Below, piece by piece: positions 1-5,925 of a stretch of DNA of 5,925 nt. The position numbers and the translations under genes are program-made. The stretch comes from an uncultured Streptococcus sp. (lineage in GTDB: Bacteria > Bacillota > Bacilli > Lactobacillales > Streptococcaceae), in contig NZ_CALTUR010000103.1 in NCBI RefSeq assembly GCF_943912555.1, positions 1 through 5,925 of the forward strand, written 5' to 3'. Each line of letters opens with the position of its first letter. Within the stretch, counting starts at the first letter, position 1. The notes below the pieces were generated by a model, which worked only from the letters and a program-made list of their open reading frames with translations, made no database searches and was not told the DNA's origin.

Positions 1-66
1 TTAGTATTGATGGGTATTAGCGCAATAATAACCATTAGAAATATCTTAAAACAAAATATTACATAG
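1..66 (+). CDS. 3' end of an upstream gene, membrane-like C-terminus (partial)
   Basis: Frame 1 is open from the window edge to a TAG at 64-66 and gives 21 residues. The first part (LVLMGISAIITI) is hydrophobic like the end of a transmembrane helix, and it is followed by a short basic/polar tail (RNILKQNIT). The rest of the gene lies outside the window, so no function can be assigned. The next open frame (-1 relative to this one) is already open from position 39, overlaps this end, and has no proper start. The two may therefore be parts of one original gene split by a one-base change at the A-run 48-51. Alternatively, this is simply the true C-terminus of a separate gene. Both readings are inference, and only the hydrophobic open frame and its stop are seen directly. 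Confidence 0.4.
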   Translation, partial: LVLMGISAIITIRNILKQNIT

Positions 67-98
67 AGTTCAATTTAGGGTCTAGCAAAAATTCTTAT

Positions 99-620
99 TT
101 GTTTTTTAAGGAAGAAATATTTCGAGACAAAGTATATGAAGTAATTAAAAAATCTTTTGGTGATAAAAATCAGATCACTTTTATTGATATAAAACATCAA
201 CAAATTGGTGGGGAACAAAATATTTTTGAAACAGGCTCATATAAAACAACGGTATCAGGTAATGATAATGTAGTTGGAAATAATTTTGGTTCGGGTAATA
301 ATGTCACATTTAATGGGGACAACAATGTTAAATCAAATATTGTTACAGATTCAATTTTAGAAAAATCTAATATGAATGTTGAGTTTCCCTGGTCGGAACT
401 TTCTAAACAACTTCAACAGATTGTTAACAATGCTTCTGTTCTATCTGAGCAATCTGTCAAAATTTTAAAGAACTTACTTGCTGCAGCTGATAAAAATAGT
501 GAGTCTGAATTTACTGTAATTGTTAAAGAAAATGCATCATTTTTCAATCAACAGTTTATTAAAGATATAATATCAGGAACTTTAGGTGGAGTTATTTCAT
601 CATTACTATCAGGCAGATAA
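99..620 (+). CDS. Accessory protein of unknown function with Gly/Asn-rich repeat; possibly the 3' part of a frameshifted gene
   Basis: I do not recognise this 173-residue protein. Residues 1-35 look like a short alpha/beta segment. Residues 53-80 are a Gly/Asn-rich stretch with repeating GN/NN-V steps ([24 protein letters not shown]). Residues 88-150 look helical ([28 protein letters not shown]). The tail 151-173 is hydrophobic with spaced glycines ([16 protein letters not shown]). The TTG at 99 is the first standard start codon in the frame, but it has no ribosome binding site at a usable distance; the nearest purine run, AGGG at 77-80, is 18 bases away. The frame is open back to position 39, just after an in-frame TAG at 36-38. 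The DNA is much more AT-rich than purB: 15 G+C of 60 bases at 121-180 against 30 of 60 at 901-960, which suggests acquisition. The stop lies 19 bases before purB, so the two are probably co-transcribed. It could be a real gene with an unusual start, or the 3' remnant of a membrane protein. Confidence 0.5.
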   Translation: MFFKEEIFRDKVYEVIKKSFGDKNQITFIDIKHQQIGGEQNIFETGSYKTTVSGNDNVVGNNFGSGNNVTFNGDNNVKSNIVTDSILEKSNMNVEFPWSELSKQLQQIVNNASVLSEQSVKILKNLLAAADKNSESEFTVIVKENASFFNQQFIKDIISGTLGGVISSLLSGR

Positions 621-626
621 AATTAT

Positions 627-631
627 AGGAG
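627..631 (+). promoter_or_regulatory. Ribosome binding site of purB
   Basis: AGGAG lies 8 bases before the ATG at 640. This decides the purB start. The open frame extends upstream to an ATG at 586, but that would add 18 residues from within the preceding gene, has no such site, and would make the protein longer than the family's usual N-terminus. Confidence 0.85.
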
Positions 632-639
632 TAAAAACA

Positions 640-1938
640 ATGATCAACCGTTACTCTCGCCCTGAGATGGCGAACATTTGGAGTGAAGAAAATAAATACC
701 GTGCTTGGCTTGAGGTGGAAATCTTGGCGGATGAAGCATGGGCTGAATTGGGGGAAATCCCTAAGGAAGATGTGGCTTTGATTCGTGAGAAGGCAGACTT
801 TGACATCGACCGTATTTTGGAGATTGAGCAGGAGACTCGCCATGACGTAGTTGCCTTTACGCGTGCGGTTTCTGAGACTCTTGGTGAAGAGCGTAAGTGG
901 GTCCATTACGGTTTGACTTCTACTGACGTGGTGGATACGGCCTACGGTTACCTCTACAAGCAGGCCAACGACATCATCCGTCGTGACCTTGAAAATTTCA
1001 CCAACATCATCGCTGACAAGGCCAAGGAGCACAAGTTCACTATCATGATGGGTCGTACCCACGGTGTGCACGCTGAGCCTACAACTTTTGGTCTTAAATT
1101 GGCAACTTGGTACAGCGAAATGAAGCGTAATATCGAGCGTTTTGAGCATGCAGCTGCTGGTGTGGAAGCTGGTAAGATTTCTGGTGCGGTTGGTAACTTT
1201 GCCAACATCCCACCATTTGTGGAGCAATACGTCTGCGACAAGCTTGGTATTCGTGCCCAAGAAATCTCAACACAGGTCCTTCCTCGTGACCTTCACGCTG
1301 AGTACTTTGCAGTTCTTGCTAGCATCGCGACTTCAATCGAACGCATGGCAACGGAAATCCGTGGGCTTCAAAAATCAGAACAACGCGAAGTAGAAGAATT
1401 CTTTGCTAAAGGGCAAAAAGGGTCTTCAGCAATGCCTCACAAACGCAACCCAATCGGTTCTGAGAACATGACAGGTCTTGCGCGTGTTATCCGTGGTCAC
1501 ATGCTTACAGCCTATGAGAACGTCGCTCTTTGGCATGAGCGTGATATTTCCCACTCATCAGCTGAGCGGATCATCACACCAGATACGACCATTTTGATCG
1601 ACTACATGCTTAACCGTTTTGGAAATATTGTCAAGAATTTGACGGTCTTCCCAGAAAATATGATCCGCAACATGAACTCTACGTTTGGTCTTATCTTTAG
1701 CCAACGTGCTATGTTGACCTTGATTGAGAAAGGGATGACACGTGAGCAAGCCTATGACTTGGTGCAACCAAAAACAGCCTACTCGTGGGATAATCAAGTG
1801 GACTTTGAACCACTTCTTGAGGCAGATACAGAAGTAACATCACGCCTCACACAAGAAGAAATCGACGAAATCTTTAATCCTCTTTACTACACCAAACGAG
1901 TGGATGATATCTTTGAACGTCTTGGACTGGGTGATTAA
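640..1938 (+). CDS. purB: Adenylosuccinate lyase
   Basis: This 432-residue cytoplasmic enzyme of the fumarase/aspartase superfamily acts twice in purine synthesis. It splits SAICAR to AICAR plus fumarate, and adenylosuccinate to AMP plus fumarate. The protein starts [10 protein letters not shown]. The histidines known to be in the active site of the Bacillus subtilis enzyme fall at the same numbers here: H68 (ETRHDVVAF), H89 ([10 protein letters not shown]) and H141 ([10 protein letters not shown]). The superfamily signature [11 protein letters not shown] is at residues 261-271; its flexible loop carries the catalytic serine. The C-terminal part (to GLGD) is complete and the length is normal for Gram-positive PurB. 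No PurR box (CCGAAC core with AT flanks) is visible directly upstream. Expression probably comes from a promoter outside the window, or from a weak one inside the preceding gene. Two hairpins follow the stop. The base composition fits a Streptococcus core gene and differs sharply from the gene before it. Confidence 0.97.
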   Translation: MINRYSRPEMANIWSEENKYRAWLEVEILADEAWAELGEIPKEDVALIREKADFDIDRILEIEQETRHDVVAFTRAVSETLGEERKWVHYGLTSTDVVDTAYGYLYKQANDIIRRDLENFTNIIADKAKEHKFTIMMGRTHGVHAEPTTFGLKLATWYSEMKRNIERFEHAAAGVEAGKISGAVGNFANIPPFVEQYVCDKLGIRAQEISTQVLPRDLHAEYFAVLASIATSIERMATEIRGLQKSEQREVEEFFAKGQKGSSAMPHKRNPIGSENMTGLARVIRGHMLTAYENVALWHERDISHSSAERIITPDTTILIDYMLNRFGNIVKNLTVFPENMIRNMNSTFGLIFSQRAMLTLIEKGMTREQAYDLVQPKTAYSWDNQVDFEPLLEADTEVTSRLTQEEIDEIFNPLYYTKRVDDIFERLGLGD

Positions 1939-1939
1939 T

Positions 1940-1982
1940 TAAACAATAAACAGCGAGGCTCAATCTCGCTGTTTATTGTTTA
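1940..1982. terminator. Bidirectional intrinsic terminator between purB and strH
   Basis: A perfect 18-base inverted repeat (TAAACAATAAACAGCGAG and its complement) encloses a 7-base loop (GCTCAAT, 1958-1964). The G/C-containing part of the stem (CAGCGAG/CTCGCTG) is flanked on both strands by T-rich sequence such as TTTATTGTTTA. The structure therefore looks usable in both directions: it starts 1 base after the purB stop and lies 10 bases beyond the strH stop. It is a typical shared terminator for convergent genes. Confidence 0.85.
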
Positions 1983-1985
1983 TCG

Positions 1986-5835
<3,850 letters not shown>

Positions 5836-5841
5836 CTATTT

Positions 5842-5855
5842 TGATAACGTTTACA
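5842..5855 (-). promoter_or_regulatory. CcpA catabolite-responsive element (cre) for strH
   Basis: The - strand reads TGTAAACGTTATCA, matching every fixed position of the cre consensus TGWNANCGNTNWCA. It lies between the predicted -10 box and the ribosome binding site, roughly at +7 to +20 from the expected transcription start. A cre at this place represses in other low-GC Gram-positives when a preferred sugar is present. It implies StrH is made when glucose is scarce, in keeping with a role in feeding on host glycans. The regulation is inferred from the site. Confidence 0.85.
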
Positions 5856-5868
5856 TAAAACCAATTTA

Positions 5869-5897
5869 ATTTTATTATCTATATAGTAAAAAGTCAA
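5869..5897 (-). promoter_or_regulatory. Sigma-A promoter of strH
   Basis: On the - strand the -35 box TTGACT (5892-5897, 5 of 6 consensus bases) and the -10 box TAAAAT (5869-5874, 5 of 6) are separated by exactly 17 bases. Transcription should start near 5862, giving a leader of about 48 bases that contains the cre site and the ribosome binding site. The surrounding DNA is very AT-rich. Positions 5898-5925, up to the window edge, show nothing else I can support. Confidence 0.85.
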
Positions 5898-5925
5898 GTA
5901 AATTTATATAATAACTATAATAAAC

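Noticed and set aside
45..52. Programmed -1 frameshift heptamer at CTTAAAAC
   Set aside because: It does not fit the X-XXY-YYZ slippery pattern: the first base is C, so the P-site tRNA would re-pair poorly. I see no strong downstream stem. An indel in the A-run is the simpler explanation, reported as a finding.
289..294. GTTCGG, the core of a PurR box in reverse orientation
   Set aside because: The flanking bases do not fit the AT-rich consensus. It is part of the Gly-rich coding repeat and is far from any supported promoter.
543..571. Possible purB promoter: TATAAT at 566-571
   Set aside because: The -10 box is perfect but sits in AT-rich coding DNA. The best -35 at 17 bases (TTCAAT) matches only 3 of 6 bases and there is no extended -10. 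It may have weak activity but cannot be called.
586..639. Upstream ATG giving an 18-residue longer purB
   Set aside because: It lies inside the preceding gene and lacks a ribosome binding site. The ATG at 640 has AGGAG at 8 bases, and the active-site histidine numbers match the known enzyme from that start.
592..1260. Long open frames on the - strand opposite purB
   Set aside because: They lack ribosome binding sites and family features, and lie fully inside a gene with verified active-site motifs. They are frame shadows of purB.
5916..5921. TATAAT on the + strand as a divergent promoter leaving the window
   Set aside because: No -35 box is found 16-18 bases upstream (the sequence there is AGTCAAGT) and no gene on that side is visible in the window.

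Overview
The window looks like a mitis-group Streptococcus (S. mitis, S. pseudopneumoniae, S. pneumoniae or a close relative). The evidence is the convergent pair purB / strH, the arrangement I recall from pneumococcus, and the strH product itself: a YSIRK-type signal peptide, two GH20 catalytic modules, two G5 repeats and an LPETG wall anchor. At 1273 residues it is shorter than the roughly 1312 I remember for pneumococcal TIGR4 StrH. This suggests a non-pneumococcal mitis-group strain, but does not prove it.

Layout. Positions 1-66 hold the last 21 codons of a gene that runs in from the left and ends in a hydrophobic, membrane-like segment. Positions 99-620 hold a very AT-rich accessory gene of unknown function. 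It has a Gly/Asn-rich repeat in the middle, a helical C-terminal half and a hydrophobic glycine-spaced tail, but no convincing start codon or ribosome binding site. The two pieces read as one protein if a single A is added to the A-run at 48-51, so they may be a broken or frameshifted membrane protein. After 19 bases comes purB (640-1938, + strand), an intact adenylosuccinate lyase. A long perfect hairpin (1940-1982) and a second short hairpin with a T-run (1986-2010) terminate transcription between the convergent genes. strH (1993-5814, - strand) fills the rest. Its control region (5821-5897) is clear: a strong ribosome binding site, a perfect CcpA cre site just downstream of the predicted transcription start, and a near-consensus sigma-A promoter with a 17-base spacer.

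Function. PurB is housekeeping purine synthesis. StrH is a wall-anchored exo-hexosaminidase that removes terminal GlcNAc from host glycans, and the cre site ties it to carbon source availability. The accessory gene upstream of purB is unrelated to either by sequence. Its base composition points to acquired DNA placed beside purB. It is the least explained part of the window.
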